DNA from: Gymnopilus junonius
Taxonomy: Eukaryota; Basidiomycota; Agaricomycetes; Agaricales; Galerinaceae
Direction: 5' to 3'
Length of the DNA: 64,000 nt
Assembly (NCBI GenBank): GCA_015501075.1
Contig: JADNYJ010000052.1
Span: forward strand, 174,030-238,029
Shown piece after piece: positions 35,276-47,007 of this stretch (position 1 is its first letter; each line of letters begins with the position of its first letter). The notes beneath the pieces are model-generated. The model did no database searches, was not told where the DNA came from, and saw only the letters and a program-made list of their open reading frames with translations. A program made the position numbers and the translations under genes.

Positions 35276-36222
35276 ATGTCTGCAAGCAATTCAGACACTA
35301 TGGCTAGAATCAAGCCATTGTCCAATTCAAACTATCCTGAATGGAGTGGTGAGATGAGGGCATGGCTGATGAGAAATGGGCTATGGAGGCTTGTCTCTGG
35401 CAAGGAGACTATGCCTAGTGATATAGCAGGGCAGGATAAGTGGGAAGCGAAGGCTGAGAAGGCAGCAGGGGAGATCTATCTCTTGGTAGAGAGTGATCAG
35501 AGGGTGCACTTCAGAGGGCATGAGGATGACCTAGTCAAGATGTGGACATTGTTAGAGGCTGCCCACCTATCAAAGAAGCCTGGCACATGCTTTAATGCAT
35601 ATGACGACCTGTTTTCTATCAGGAAACAGGATGATGAAAGCTTGATGCAATTGGGGCTCAGAATAGAGAAGTCAATGCAGGCCATTCAAAACCTGCGCCC
35701 AGCTATCTTCACTATTGAAGAGCTGGATGAAGAGCTCCAATGCATGGCACTAATCTGTGCCTTACCAGAGGAATACTGTGTCTTGTCATCATCATTGTTG
35801 TTGATGCCGAAACTTGACAAGGGTACAATTCTGCAAGCATTCAGAAGTGATGAGTTAAATTGTCAATGTCAGGAGTCAGCTAGTGTTGCTAAGACAGGTG
35901 GCAACAATTGAAAGAAGAAGAAGGGTGGCCCAAGCAATGGAAACAACTATCACAGCCATGGAGTTTCAAGTGGGCACAGTGGCAATTTGGACAAGAAGGC
36001 AAAAGACATCACTTGTTTCTTTTGTCATGATAAGGGTCATTGGATGTCAGACTGCCCTATCCTTAATGAGCTGAAAGGAAGGGTTAAGAGCAACATTAAG
36101 GGTGCTAAAAAGGCAGAGGTTAAATGAGCAGCAAATGTTATGGAGAGCGCTGGCAAGGCAAGTGCTGTTTCTGACTTGGAGGCAAATGCTACATCTTCTA
36201 ATGTGTTTGAATGGAACACTGA
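35276..36222 (+). pseudogene. Copia gag (UBN2-type) with zinc knuckle, two stops
   Basis: Capsid-type gag starting MSASNSDTMARIKPLSNSNY with WSGEMRAWLMRNGLWRLVSG, typical of Copia gag. The first ORF ends at a TGA at 35909-35911. The same frame continues past it into a CCHC zinc knuckle, CFFCHDKGHWMSDC (about 36010-36055), and after a second TGA near 36124 on to FEWNTD. The final D is the first residue of the protease active site DTGATSHM, whose remainder lies in the inverted pol at 45717. The frame is cut by the poly(T) of an antisense LINE exactly after the target duplication at 36209-36222. Not functional as it stands. Confidence 0.85.
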
Positions 36223-38547
36223 TTTTTTTTTTTTTTTTAAATCAAGGATTTATATACCGGTGCATGAAAGCAGTCCAGTCGCAGATATACATACACCCAA
36301 AGTAATCTACCATTAAACTATGCCTAGTGCGAGACTGGCTCTCGCGGGCCAACTTAGGACCACAAACAGTGGGCCTGTACTCTCGTTGATGCCCTGACCA
36401 AAGGGAGGGGTCCAACAAAGTGATGGAGGGGCACCAGAAGGGGGCCTGCCAGCCAAACCCGACAGCCCGGGATGCATGCGTACTGTGTTAGCCACTGAAG
36501 GCAGACCATTTCGGGTTGCCGAAGTGGGGGGCTACACTTGTCTGTTGATAGCGCCGAAGCTCCAGAACCCAGACCCCCACCCTCAACCCAGCAAAGCCGA
36601 AGCCCGCCAAGTATTAGGACTCTGTTCTGAGCACACCCAAACTGACAAATCCAGCTAACAGGAACAATGCCCACCTTGCCCAACCAAGTTATCTGACACC
36701 TCGAGGAGGGCAGTTGAAAGTGAATGCAGTGGGGTTAGCTTTCAAAAATGATACAAGCTGATCCAGGCAAACTGGATAGTCGTGGTGATCATGTTGGGGA
36801 CACGACCTGAAAAGGTGCTCACAAGTTTGGAGGTGGTATCCGCACTCACAGCTGGTGGCTTCAGGAATGTTGAAGCGAGAGTAGTACTCCCCAGTGGGAG
36901 CATGGTTGGTGATGGCATGAGAGACCCTTGTGAAAAGAGTCAAGTCGCCGCCTGCATACTAAAGCCAGGGACCACCTCATTTGGCCCGTGGTTCGAGTTG
37001 ACCCCCGTCGAGGTTGGTGAGTGACAGGAATTGTCACCCTGAGTATGAGGGTTGCTGGAACAACTCTTTCCAGCCTTCCCCTGGGTTATCATTGGCCGCC
37101 TTGCACAGCGAGGCAAGTGAGTGTGGCATATTAGGCCCCACCGCTACTGAGAGCTCAGTTGCCATGAGATGAGCTTGGTAGTGTATGCCCCACTTCAAAG
37201 AAGATGGGACATGATGAAGAGAGATGTGGTGGCCAGGGCCCCTGGCCCACCACTCTGTAAGGGCGTGAATAACTGCCAAGGAATGACCCTGACCGGAATG
37301 CATGGAGGCATCAAGCAGGCTCCCTAGGGCCTTGGTGGAGTCCGACATGATAACAATGTAGTCACAGTTGTCCATGGCACAGGCCTGGACAATTGCAGTA
37401 TATAGGGAGTAAAGCTCAGCATCCTCTGTGAGAGCACTCCCAGCCACATAGCGAGATGCATGCACCTCAACTCCTTGGTGAAATACAAGCGAAGCTGCAA
37501 TAGCCTGCTTGTTCTGATTGGTGGGGCGACTACCATCCCGATACAGACAGAGTGGATGTTCCTGCTTCGAAGCTTCCCAGAATGGTCTAACCATTCGTGC
37601 CAGAGCCCAACTTTATCTTGGGTACCAGAGTAATATCAAAGTGAATTCCCTGATGAACTCAAGGAACGCCCACCAGGCGGCTTCTGGAGCAAATGGCTCC
37701 AGGGCTTGCTGACAACATGGAGCATTCATCCATGTCCATAACAGTACCCCGCACCTTAGCATGCTGCAGGGCCATCATAAAGCAGCGGAGCGGGGTGAGG
37801 CTCGCTCCTTTGGAGAAGGGCGCCTCAAAAGGGAGCACACCAGATGAGTATCTGATAGGGCTGCCATGACAGAACACCAACTGGCAGCACATTTCAAGAC
37901 TAGGTGGATGGGACCAGGCCACAAGGGCTCGATCCCTCCCATAGGAGAGGTGCAGAATGCACCGGTATCCAGAGGCAGCGTGCCTCTGCATGCTGGTCAG
38001 TAGTTTGATGGTTCCCTGGCACTTAGCACCTTGGAAGAACCACAATGGAGGCTATATGTTGCAATAGGCAATACACAAGACCTGTAAAGCAGACACTTTT
38101 GCATGGGCGTAAGCCCCTAGATGAGTTACCAAGCATCCTCATCACCTTAACGTGGTGAAGGACTTGGTGGAATAGTACCGACATGTTCATGGAATGTCAA
38201 CTTCCGATCAAAGAAGAAACCCAAGTACCACCAAAATGGCTTGGGCATCAGACATTTGTCATGAGTGTAGGGAGCATACCCTAGATCCATGGACGGATTG
38301 AACTCAGAATGAGAATGATCAAAATGGAATAACTCTGTCTTGTTGTGCTCAAGAGGAGGGTGAACTTTGTGAAGAGTTCGAAGATCACGCATAGGACCTT
38401 TTCAGGGCTATGCAATTGGCATCGAGTGTCTTTGACTGCACAATAAGTGTGCCATCATCAACATAAGAGAGCAGAGTGGTATCGGAAACTGACTCATTCT
38501 GCATGAAAAGTTTCAGCACTGGTGTGAGGAAGAGTGCTGAGAGGACC
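36223..38547 (-). mobile_element. LINE (Tad1-like), copy A, antisense to gag
   Basis: On the plus strand it begins with poly(T) followed by AAATCAAGGATTTATATACC, the reverse complement of the LINE 3' end and poly(A) tail. On the minus strand it encodes the end of the reverse transcriptase (LLSYVDDGTLIVQ, the catalytic YxDD), an RNase H domain (YRDGSRPTNQNKQAIAAS, DAELYSLYTAIV, IVIMSDSTKALG) and a C-terminal zinc-binding motif (CECGYHLQTCEHLFRSCPQH). Stops and indels break the frame. Sequence similarity to the other LINE copies ends at 38547, after which non-LINE DNA starts. It lacks the two insertions found in copy B1 and so shows their empty sites at 38105-38117 and 37861-37868. RNase H plus this zinc motif suggests the fungal Tad1 clade. 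Confidence 0.85.
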
Positions 38548-39963
38548 AAGTGATAGCTGCTATGCCAATGAGATCTGCCAATAACTAGCTCAATAATCAT
38601 CTCCTGGCTAAAACATGGAAAGTGGGATGGCCATTGACCAGATGCATGAAGAGCCAGCCCATGCTCAAGTGCAGTAATAGTAGCTTGATACTTCTTCCAG
38701 TTAGTTCACAATCCTATGGTATATGTTAGATCTATATTATTATATACATCAAATAATTAAATAGACTTACCTTGATGTATGGTACCTATAAGATCTCTTG
38801 AAATTTCAAAATAGTCAATGAGCAGATCTTTGTCAGTTGAATGTGCTGATAATGGATTTGCAGTTGCAGAAGAAGTAGAGGCATGTGGCTGCATGGATGT
38901 AGTAGATTCAAGCAGAGTGATTGATGCAGGGGTTTTATACAATGAACTAAAATCAAATGTTGTCTATATAATATGTCATTATATAATAGATTGAGTTAAA
39001 AAACTGATTATCACTTACTGCTAACACACAGATGATGTTTTTGCCATTAGAATCTCTGAACCATGGTGCATCGATGTCTTCATCATCAGAAAATGCCATG
39101 ATTTTGGTATAAATACCATAACTGGTCCAGTCATGCTCATCATGATGATACATGCAAAAAACAAGCTTGGGATTTGCTAAAATATTTTAAAAATTAGTAT
39201 TAAATAATATAAAATAAACATCATCAACTTGCTTTGCATAGGTTCAAAGTCTTCAGTTGCTCGGTGAACCACTGTTTTGATTGTAGGGCACTGAGATATA
39301 TCCTTAACTGGAATCCGCACTATTGGGGTGTTGTTGGTGATTTTAACATTTTGTGGGCTATCTGCTGAGTGAAACAAAAGAATTTTGCCTCGATCAACCA
39401 TATCGACTGTGTTTGACTGATCTAGCCACACTTGATTTGCATCAGCATATTGAATACATTGCACTTGCACGACCACGCAAAATACCTCCAGTTGAGCGAG
39501 ATGCACCATATGCAGGTATATGCTGCTTTGGTGGGCTTCTCATAACAATATCTAATAGAAACAATAGATTAAACTAAAGCATTTAATATAATTGCATCTG
39601 CATTACCTTCATTAAGATTATCTGAAGTCCAAGGTGGAAGTTCTGAAATTGCATGCTTGTGACGTGGAGGAGTAACTGGCTCTTCAATTTGCATAGCTTG
39701 ACCATGGGACTTGGATGGAGATCCTGCATTCTGCTTGAAATTGGATTTGAAGCTCTAGGCTGTGTTAACATTGGTGAAATACTTCTACTGTGCCACGTGG
39801 TTGAGGTGAGCCTGTAGGGCTCACTGCATGGTGATGAGGTGAGAGTGCTGAAGGAGACTGAAGATGACATGTGGCTCTGAATTCTTCTTGTGATGAACAC
39901 TAGTGGAATGTGAAGAGGTGGAAGGCTGAGGTGGTGGAGCAATTGAAATGCCACTGGTTTCAA
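38548..39963 (-). pseudogene. Unrecognised multi-exon gene fragment (gene X), cut off by LINE A
   Basis: Minus-strand open segments separated by good GT-AG introns: about 39545-39228 (VWLDQSNTVDMVDRGKILLF, KDISQCPTIKTVVHRATEDF), 39178-39019 (HHDEHDWTSYGIYTKIMAFS, DDEDIDAPWFRDSNGKNIIC), 38948-38772 (STDKDLLIDYFEISRDLIGT) and 38705-38550 (ALEHGLALHASGQWPSHFPC, QEMIIELVIGRSHWHSSYH). Donor sites GTAAGT follow the second and third. The last exon runs straight into the LINE at 38547, so the gene is truncated. An upstream segment at 39583-39963 has stops in every frame. I do not recognise the family. It lies next to the inverted Copia 3' LTR and may be a host gene or cargo of another transposon. Confidence 0.55.
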
Positions 39964-40103
39964 TCTCTTGTTCTGTCCTTTAGAATAAATAAATATATTA
40001 ATTAAACAACTTAAATTATTAATATCACAACATACTTTGTGTTAGACTTGCACAAATAAGCAAGGATCTGTGTAGTTAACACAGCTCAACCAACTAGTAT
40101 GCT

Positions 40104-41040
40104 TTTTTTTTTTTTTTTTAAATCAAGGATTTATATACCAGTGCATGAAAGCAGTCCGGTCGCAGATATACATACACCCAAAGTAATCTACCATTAAACT
40201 ACACCTAGTGCAAGACTGGCTCTCGTGGGCCAACTTAGGACCACAAACAGTGGGCCCGTACTCTTGTTGATGCCCCGACCGAAGGGAGGGGTCTAACAAA
40301 GTGATAGAAGGGCACCGGAAGGGGGCCCACCAGCCAAACCCGACAGCCCAGGGTGCACACATACTGTGTTAGCCACTGAAGGCAGACCATTTCAGGTCGC
40401 CGAAGTGGGGGGCCACACTTGTCTGTCAATAATGCCGAAGCTCCAGAACCCAGACCCCCACCCTCAACCCAGCAAAGCCGAAGCCCGCCAAGTATTAGGA
40501 CTCTGTTCTGAGCACACCCCGAACTGCAGAGTCCAGCCAACAGAACAACACCTACCTTGCCCGACCAGGTTATCTGACACCTCTAGGAGGGCGGTTGAAA
40601 GTGAATGCAGTGGGGTTAGCTTTCAAAAATGATACAAGCTGATCCAGGCAAACTGGATAGTCGTGGTGATCATGTTGGGGACATGACCTGAAAAGGTGCT
40701 CACAAGTTTGGAGGTGGTATCTGCACTCACAGCTGGTGGCTTCAGGAATGTTGAAGTGAGAGTAGTACTCCCCAGTGGGAGCATGGTTGGTGATGGCATA
40801 AGAGACCCTTGTGAAAAGAGTCAAGTCGCCACCTGCATACTGAAGCCAGGGACCACCTCGTTTGGCCCGTGGTTCGAGTTGACCCCCGTCGAGGTTGGTG
40901 AGTGACAAAAATTGTCGCCCTGAGTATGATGGTTGCTGGAACAACTCTTTCCAGCCCTCCCCCAGATTATTGTCAGCTGCCTTGCACAGTGAGGCAAGTG
41001 AGTGTGGCATATTAGGCCCCACCGCTACTGAGAGCTCAGT
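40104..41040 (-). mobile_element. LINE copy C, 5'-truncated, inside the LTR
   Basis: Minus-orientation LINE with poly(T) at its left end and 3' terminal LINE sequence to the RNase H / zinc motif region (FNIPEATSCECRYHLQTCEH). It is flanked by a 15 bp target duplication, ACCAACTAGTATGCT, at 40089-40103 and 41041-41055, which is LTR sequence. Its 5' end starts at the LINE position ACTGAGCTCTC. Differences from copy A are mostly CpG to TpG or CpA changes. Confidence 0.88.
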
Positions 41041-41278
41041 ACCAACTAGTATGCTCAAGTACAGCAATCACTGAGAATCACAGAGTATAACTCAAAATGC
41101 TTATAACTTGTTCAATTCAAATCATAGTGTCTTGCTTTCACTTGACATAGTAGGAAACATAGTATCTAATGTAGCTACGTGCCCAAAAACTGCAAGGCAT
41201 GACAAAACACCCAAAATGTGGACAATTTGAAAATGTCAAAACACAAACATACTTTAAATGCCATGTATGCTATATCAC

Positions 41279-42028
41279 ATGGCCCCTGGCTTCAGTATGC
41301 CGGCGGGGACTTAACTCTTTTCACGAGGGTGTCTCGCGCTATTACCAATCATGCTCCCACTGGGGAGTACTATTCTCACTTCAACATCCCTGAAGCTACC
41401 AGCTGTGAGTGCGGATACCACCTCCAAACTTGTGAGCACCTTTTCAGGTTGTGTCCCCAACACGATCGTCATGACTATCCAGTTCATCTGGATCAGCTCA
41501 TATCATTTTTGAAAGCTAACCCCACTGCATTCACTTTCAACCACCCTCCTTGAGGTGTCAGATAACTTGGTCAGGCAAGGTGGGCATTGTTCCTGTTAGC
41601 TGGATTCGTCAGTTCAGGGTGCACTCAGAACAGAGTCCTAATACTTGGCGGGCTTCGGCTTTGCTGGGTTGAGGGTGGGGGTCTGGGTTCTGGAGCTTCG
41701 GCATTATCGACAGACAAGTGTGGCCCCCTGCTTCGGTGACCCGAAATGGTCTGCCTTCAGTGGCTAACACAGTACATGCATATCCTGGGCTGTCGGGTTT
41801 GGCTGGTGGGCCCCCTTCCAGTGCCCTTCCATCACTTTGTTGGACCCCTCCCTTTGGTCGGGGCATCAACAAGAGTACGGGCCCACTGTTTGTGGTCCTA
41901 AGTTGGCCCATGAGAGCCAGTCTCGCACTAGGCATAGTATAATGGTAGTGTACTCTGGGTGTATGTATCACTGCAACTGGACTGCTTTCACGCACCAGTA
42001 TATAAATCCTTGATTTAAAATATATATA
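41279..42028 (+). mobile_element. LINE copy D, 5'-truncated, inside the same LTR
   Basis: Plus-orientation 3' fragment of the same LINE family, starting at GGCCCCTGGCTTCAGTATG and ending AAATCCTTGATTTAAAA followed by a TA repeat in place of a pure poly(A). It is flanked by the 13 bp target duplication TATGCTATATCAC at 41266-41278 and 42029-42041. It includes the C-terminal zinc motif, then a stop, then the 3' UTR. Confidence 0.87.
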
Positions 42029-42310
42029 TATGCTATATCACTAGAACCGGATTTTCGACCTGATTTCAGATCTCAAATCTGTTTTCTGAAATTCTAACTC
42101 TATGCTGAGTAATTCGCAAAATACTAGAGAAAATGTGACCAAAAGCAGAAACTTAGTAAACTACAAGTGTCCAAATGAAGTGAAACTAATTCTAAGTCTA
42201 TTCTAAAGCTAATCTAATGTTTATAGAACATTGTTAGAAGTGTTTGATCACTACTTCTAATACAACCCCCTGATGAAACACTTCAACAATTCAAGGAGAT
42301 GGAGCATTAT

Positions 42311-45300
42311 TCACTCCATATCTTCCACACAACCCCCTGATCGAACATCTCCCATTACCAATCCCATTAACTCTCTAAGCTTCTTCACTTGGGGCTTAGG
42401 CAGTGCCTTGGTCAACAGATCTGCAGGCATGTCCTCTGTTCGAATATAATGGGGCAGAATCCTTTTCATCTCTACCTAATCCTGCAACCAGTAAAAGCAA
42501 AGATCCAAATGCTTTATTCGCCCATGATGTTCTGGATTCTTTGCAACAGACATGGCTGACTGATTGTCCATATACAACTTTGCAGGTGTAGTAGGATGAT
42601 AGCCCAATTCCTGTAACAGATTCTGCATCCATCTTATCTTCATGCCAGCAGCTTCTCCAGCAATGAACTCTGCTTCTGTTGTCACCTAGTGACCACAGGC
42701 TGCAGTTTGCTTCGCCATGAAACAACCCCTGAACCAAGCTTAACCATGTATCCACTAGTTGATTTGCCACAGTCCTTGTCCCCACCATGATCAGCATCAC
42801 AATAAGTTGCAAACAAGTGATTGCCAATCTCTTCATCAGGACCATACTCTAGCTTCATATCAACTGTGCCCTTCAAATAGTGGAACAGGTGTCTGTCTGA
42901 CAGCCTTCCAGTGGGTCATTCCAGGATTGGAATTAAAGTGGGCTAATACACCAACAGTGTATGCAATATCAGGATGAGTCATGGTAGCCAGATACATGAG
43001 GAATCCAATGGCGCTTATGTATGGGATGTCTTTCATTTTCATCACTTCATCCATAGTCTTAGGACTCTGCTCAGAGGTCAACTTTGAACCAGGCACCATA
43101 GGTGTGCCAATTGGTTTGCAATCAGCCATATTGAACTCTTCCAGCTTATTAATGATGTACTGGCACTGAGCCAGGTACAATTTGCGATTCTTGCAATCCC
43201 TGGTTACTTCAACACCTAATAAGAAGTGGGTTTCACCTAGATCTCTTAGTTTGAATTGCTTGCCAAGTTCAATTACAAAGTTGTCCAGCATTTCCTTTGA
43301 CTTAGATGCCATAGTGATATCATCAACAAAGACAGGTACTATGACTTTGATGCCATCTCGGTCATAGATGTAGAGTGAGGCATCACTATAGGTCTTCCTA
43401 AACCCAAGATCAGACAGCACCTTTCCTAAGGTCTCACCCCACAAGCTGAAGCCTGCTTTAACCCATACAGGGACTTGTTGAGCTTACAGACATGATTCTT
43501 CCCACCCTGCTTGAATCCCTCTGGCTGCTGCATATAGATCTCCACATCAATATCACTGTTGGTGAATGCATAGGAGATATCTACTGAATGTAATTCCATA
43601 TCCTCAATAGCAGCCAGAGCTAACACAACATGCACAGTTGCCTGATGCATAGTTGAAGCAAAGGTTTCAAAATAGTCCTGCCCAGGTCGCTGGCTAAAGC
43701 CCTTTGCAACCACACATGATTTGAATCTCTCAATTGACCCATCTGCATTGTACTTGGTTTTAAACACCCATTTACACCCAATAGCATTCTTATCCTCAGG
43801 AAGCTCCATAATAGTCTATGTTCCATTTTCCAGATGCCAGTTGTATTCTTCCAACATGGAAGCCTTCCATTTATCAGACTCATCAGATGAAATAGCCTCC
43901 TTATATGATTGAGGGTCAGGCCACCATGCACAACATGTGCATCTTCAAAATCCTCATCATCATCATCCCCATCATCAAGGTCAGGGTCAGGTACTGTTGA
44001 TGTATGATTGCGAGCAACTGTCCACCATTCAGTAGGAGGATGTGGGGCACGTTTAGACCTTCTCAGAGGCAATGGCCTATCATCAGAGTCTGATAACTCA
44101 ACTGGATCAACCTCATTTCTGCAGTGGTGTCTAGGTCTAGGAACAGGAGATGGCAGTGCTTCATGCTCTTCTTGAGGATCATCATCCAAATATTCAAGCC
44201 CAGGTGATTCAGCTCATGGTTCATCAAGTTCAGGTTCTGGTTTGACTTCTTCTGGTTTCCTAATAGCTGGCTGATGCACAGGCTGTACAATGGGTTCTGC
44301 TGTAGGCTGAACCTCTAATTGCAGCAGAAGATTATCACTGACATTAGATGGTGCATCATCTTTTCCTGCATTGGAACCAGTGGGCATGGTTCTGTTGGAG
44401 TAGTTCCTGAATCTGAATTGGGTCCTTGCAATAGTTGGCCACCAAATGTGTAGCACTCATCAAAATCTGCACGTTCACAGATAATGATCTTCTTAGTTAC
44501 TGGGTTGTAAAACTTCCATCCCTTGTAACCATCAGGATACCCAATAAAGATACACTTCTCCATATGAGAACCTAACTTCTCCCTCTTGTCCCTCTGAATA
44601 TGAACATATGCAACACATCCCCAGACCCTCAAATGACTCATACTTGGCTTGCTTCCATGCCATCCTTCATAAGGTGTTTTACCAACAAGAGCAGATGTGG
44701 GACAACGATTCACAATGTGTACAAGTGCAGCTAGACACTCAACCCAAAAGCATTTCGACAGACCAGATTCTTCAAGCAGTGCCACAATCCTTTCTGCAAA
44801 TGTCCTGTTTGTTCTCTCAGCTACTCCATTTTGCTGAGGTTGATTATGAACACTATGTTCCCTGACAATACCACAAGCATCCATATAGTCACAGAATTCC
44901 TTAGACATGTATTCACCACCTTTATCATCTCTGAAGTGCTTGATCTTTTTACCAGTCAAGTTCTCAGCATATGCCTTGAACTTCTTAAAGCAAGTAAACT
45001 GGTCACTCTTATGCTTCATAGGCATTAATGCCTTAAAGCAACATGAGTCATCTACAAAAGATACCCAATAATGATAGCCTTCATGAGAGATAACACCAAG
45101 ATCATGCACATCAGAGTGAATTAATTCCAGGAGTTCTGTAGCTCGATGCTGTGAAGGAAGGAAAGGATTTGCATGCATCTTTCCAGCCAAACAGGGTTCA
45201 CAGATTGGATCAGGCTTTGCCTTTGAATCCAGTACCAAACCATCAACCATATCCTTAGATATCATAAGCTTGATATCATCATAGTTGTGGTGTCCAAGCC

Positions 45301-45730
45301 ATTTATGCCATAAAGACAAGTCAAGGGGCAGTGTAGAGGCCAAATGCACATTCTCCATTATATCTACTGTTGAACCATCTAGATAACCAATATCATCCTC
45401 AGCAATAGAAGCATGGAACAACAGTTGACCTTTCTCAAGGAAGTCCATCTTTGCAGAAGAAATATGAACATCAATTCCCTTGTACTTAGTCAAATAGAGA
45501 ACAGCAAGAAGGTTATTACATAAAGCAGGTACATGTAAGACTCTAGTAAATAATACATCTCTATATTGTTTCCCATCTATTACAGGTCTAAATTTCACAT
45601 AACCAATACCTTCAGAATAGATAACTCTATGATCCGCTAGTCTGATTGGGACTCTATAGGGGGTATAATTGCAGATCCAATTATGGTGTGGGGTCATATG
45701 AGAAGTGGCTCCTGTATCAGTGTTCCATTC
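42311..45730 (-). pseudogene. Copia pol: protease end, integrase, reverse transcriptase, RNase H
   Basis: Read on the minus strand from 45730: protease active site DTGATSHM at about 45718-45695; pre-integrase zinc region HKWLGHHNYDDIKLM with CEPCLAGKMH; integrase core with LIHSDVHD, FRDDKGGEYMS and QQNGVAERTNRT (D,D,E); reverse transcriptase ELPEDKNAIGCKWVFKTKYN and the catalytic VFVDDITMAS; RNase H YCDADHGGDKDCGKSTSGY and TTEAEFIAG; and the typical end MPADLLTKALPKPQVKKL. The stop is at 42311. The first 460 codons are open (to 44315); after that several frameshifts occur near 44200, 43800, 43430, 42860 and 42690. Its upstream boundary at 45717-45730 is the same 14 bp that ends the gag at 36209-36222, so it is the rest of that element, now inverted. 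Confidence 0.9.
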
Positions 45731-47007
45731 TGGATCCAGCAGTGCAAGTTACCACCCTCTGAGGCTATTCAATTTAATGGACAGCCCTGCCATGATATGC
45801 CCTCCCTATGGGATGCCCTTCATGGCATGTACAATTCAGCCTCTGACTGACCGTATGACATTGGTGGCCTTACCTCCCTTCCTGATATGGAAGTGAGAGA
45901 GTGGACTGCCTTTTCACTGTTAGAATTGAGGAAGGCCTTGGCATCCTGCTCTAACAATTCAGCGCCAGGTTCTGATCATATTAAGTGGTCACACCTTAAG
46001 GCAATTATTCATGACGAGCACTGTCTTCAAGTGTTCATGCAGTTAGCTAATGCCTGCCTTCAGGTTGGGTATTGGCTGACTCACTTTAAGGAGTCCTTGT
46101 CAGTGATCATTCCTAAACCGAACAAGCCCTTGTATTCCATGCCTAAGGCATTCAGGCCTATTGTACTCTTGAACACCCTTGGCAAACTAGTTGAAAAGAT
46201 GCTTTCCAACTGCATTCAATTTGATGCTGTCAAGCACGATATTTTTCATCCTAATCAACTCGGCGGAGTGTGGCAGCATTCCACTGAGGATGTGGGCTTG
46301 CTCCTCATGCACCTGGTGCATGCAGGGTGGGCTCGTGGTTTAAAGACCAGTGTCATCGCCTTTGACGTGGCACAGTTCTTCCCTTCCCTCAATCACGAAG
46401 TGTTGATTGTGATTCTCAGGAAGCAGGGCTTCCCTCCTAACATGGTGGACTTCTTTTCATCATACCTGGTCGGCTGTTCCACGTCCTATGCCTGGAACAG
46501 TTTCCAATCTGACCCCTGACAGGCTGATGTCAGGGTTGGGCAGGGCTCTGCTTTGTCCCCGGTCCTCTCAGCACTCTTCCTCGCACCAGTGCTGAAACTT
46601 TTCATGCAGAATGAGTCAGTTTCCAATACCACTCTGCTCTCTTATGTTGATGATGGCACACTTATTGTGCAGTCAAAGACACTCGATGCCAATTGCATAG
46701 CCCTGAAAAGGTCCTATGTAGTGATCTTCGAACTCTTCACAAAGTTCACCCTCACTCTTGAGCATGACAAGATGGAGTTATTCCATTTTGATCATTCTCA
46801 TTCTGAGTTCAATCCATCCATGGATCTAGGGTATGCTCCCTACACTCATGACAAATGTCTGACACCCAAGCCGTTTTGGCAGTACTTGGGTTTCTTCTTG
46901 ATTGGAAGTTGACATTCCATGAACATGTCCGGTACTATTCCACCAAGTCCTTCACCACTGTTAAGGTGATGAGGATGCTTGGTAACTCATCTAGGGGGCT
47001 TACGCCC

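Larger units (their letters stand above)
40040..42264 (-). repeat. Copia 3' LTR, inverted and split by two LINE insertions
   Basis: The LTR sequence in inverse orientation occurs in three pieces: 40040-40103, 41041-41278 and 42029-42264. Together they rebuild the same roughly 500 bp as the LTR at 34578-35085. Each gap is a LINE insertion with its own target duplication. The low-coordinate end is TGTTAGAC (the LTR 3' end read inversely); the other end has TATTAGAAG in place of TGTTAGAAG. On the minus strand a G-rich polypurine-like CAGGGGGTTG directly precedes the LTR. Confidence 0.88.

Noticed and set aside
42311..45730. Retroviral or pararetroviral origin of the pol genes
   Set aside because: Domain order protease-integrase-reverse transcriptase-RNase H, a UBN2-type gag and TG...CA LTRs are those of a fungal Copia retrotransposon; no envelope gene is present.
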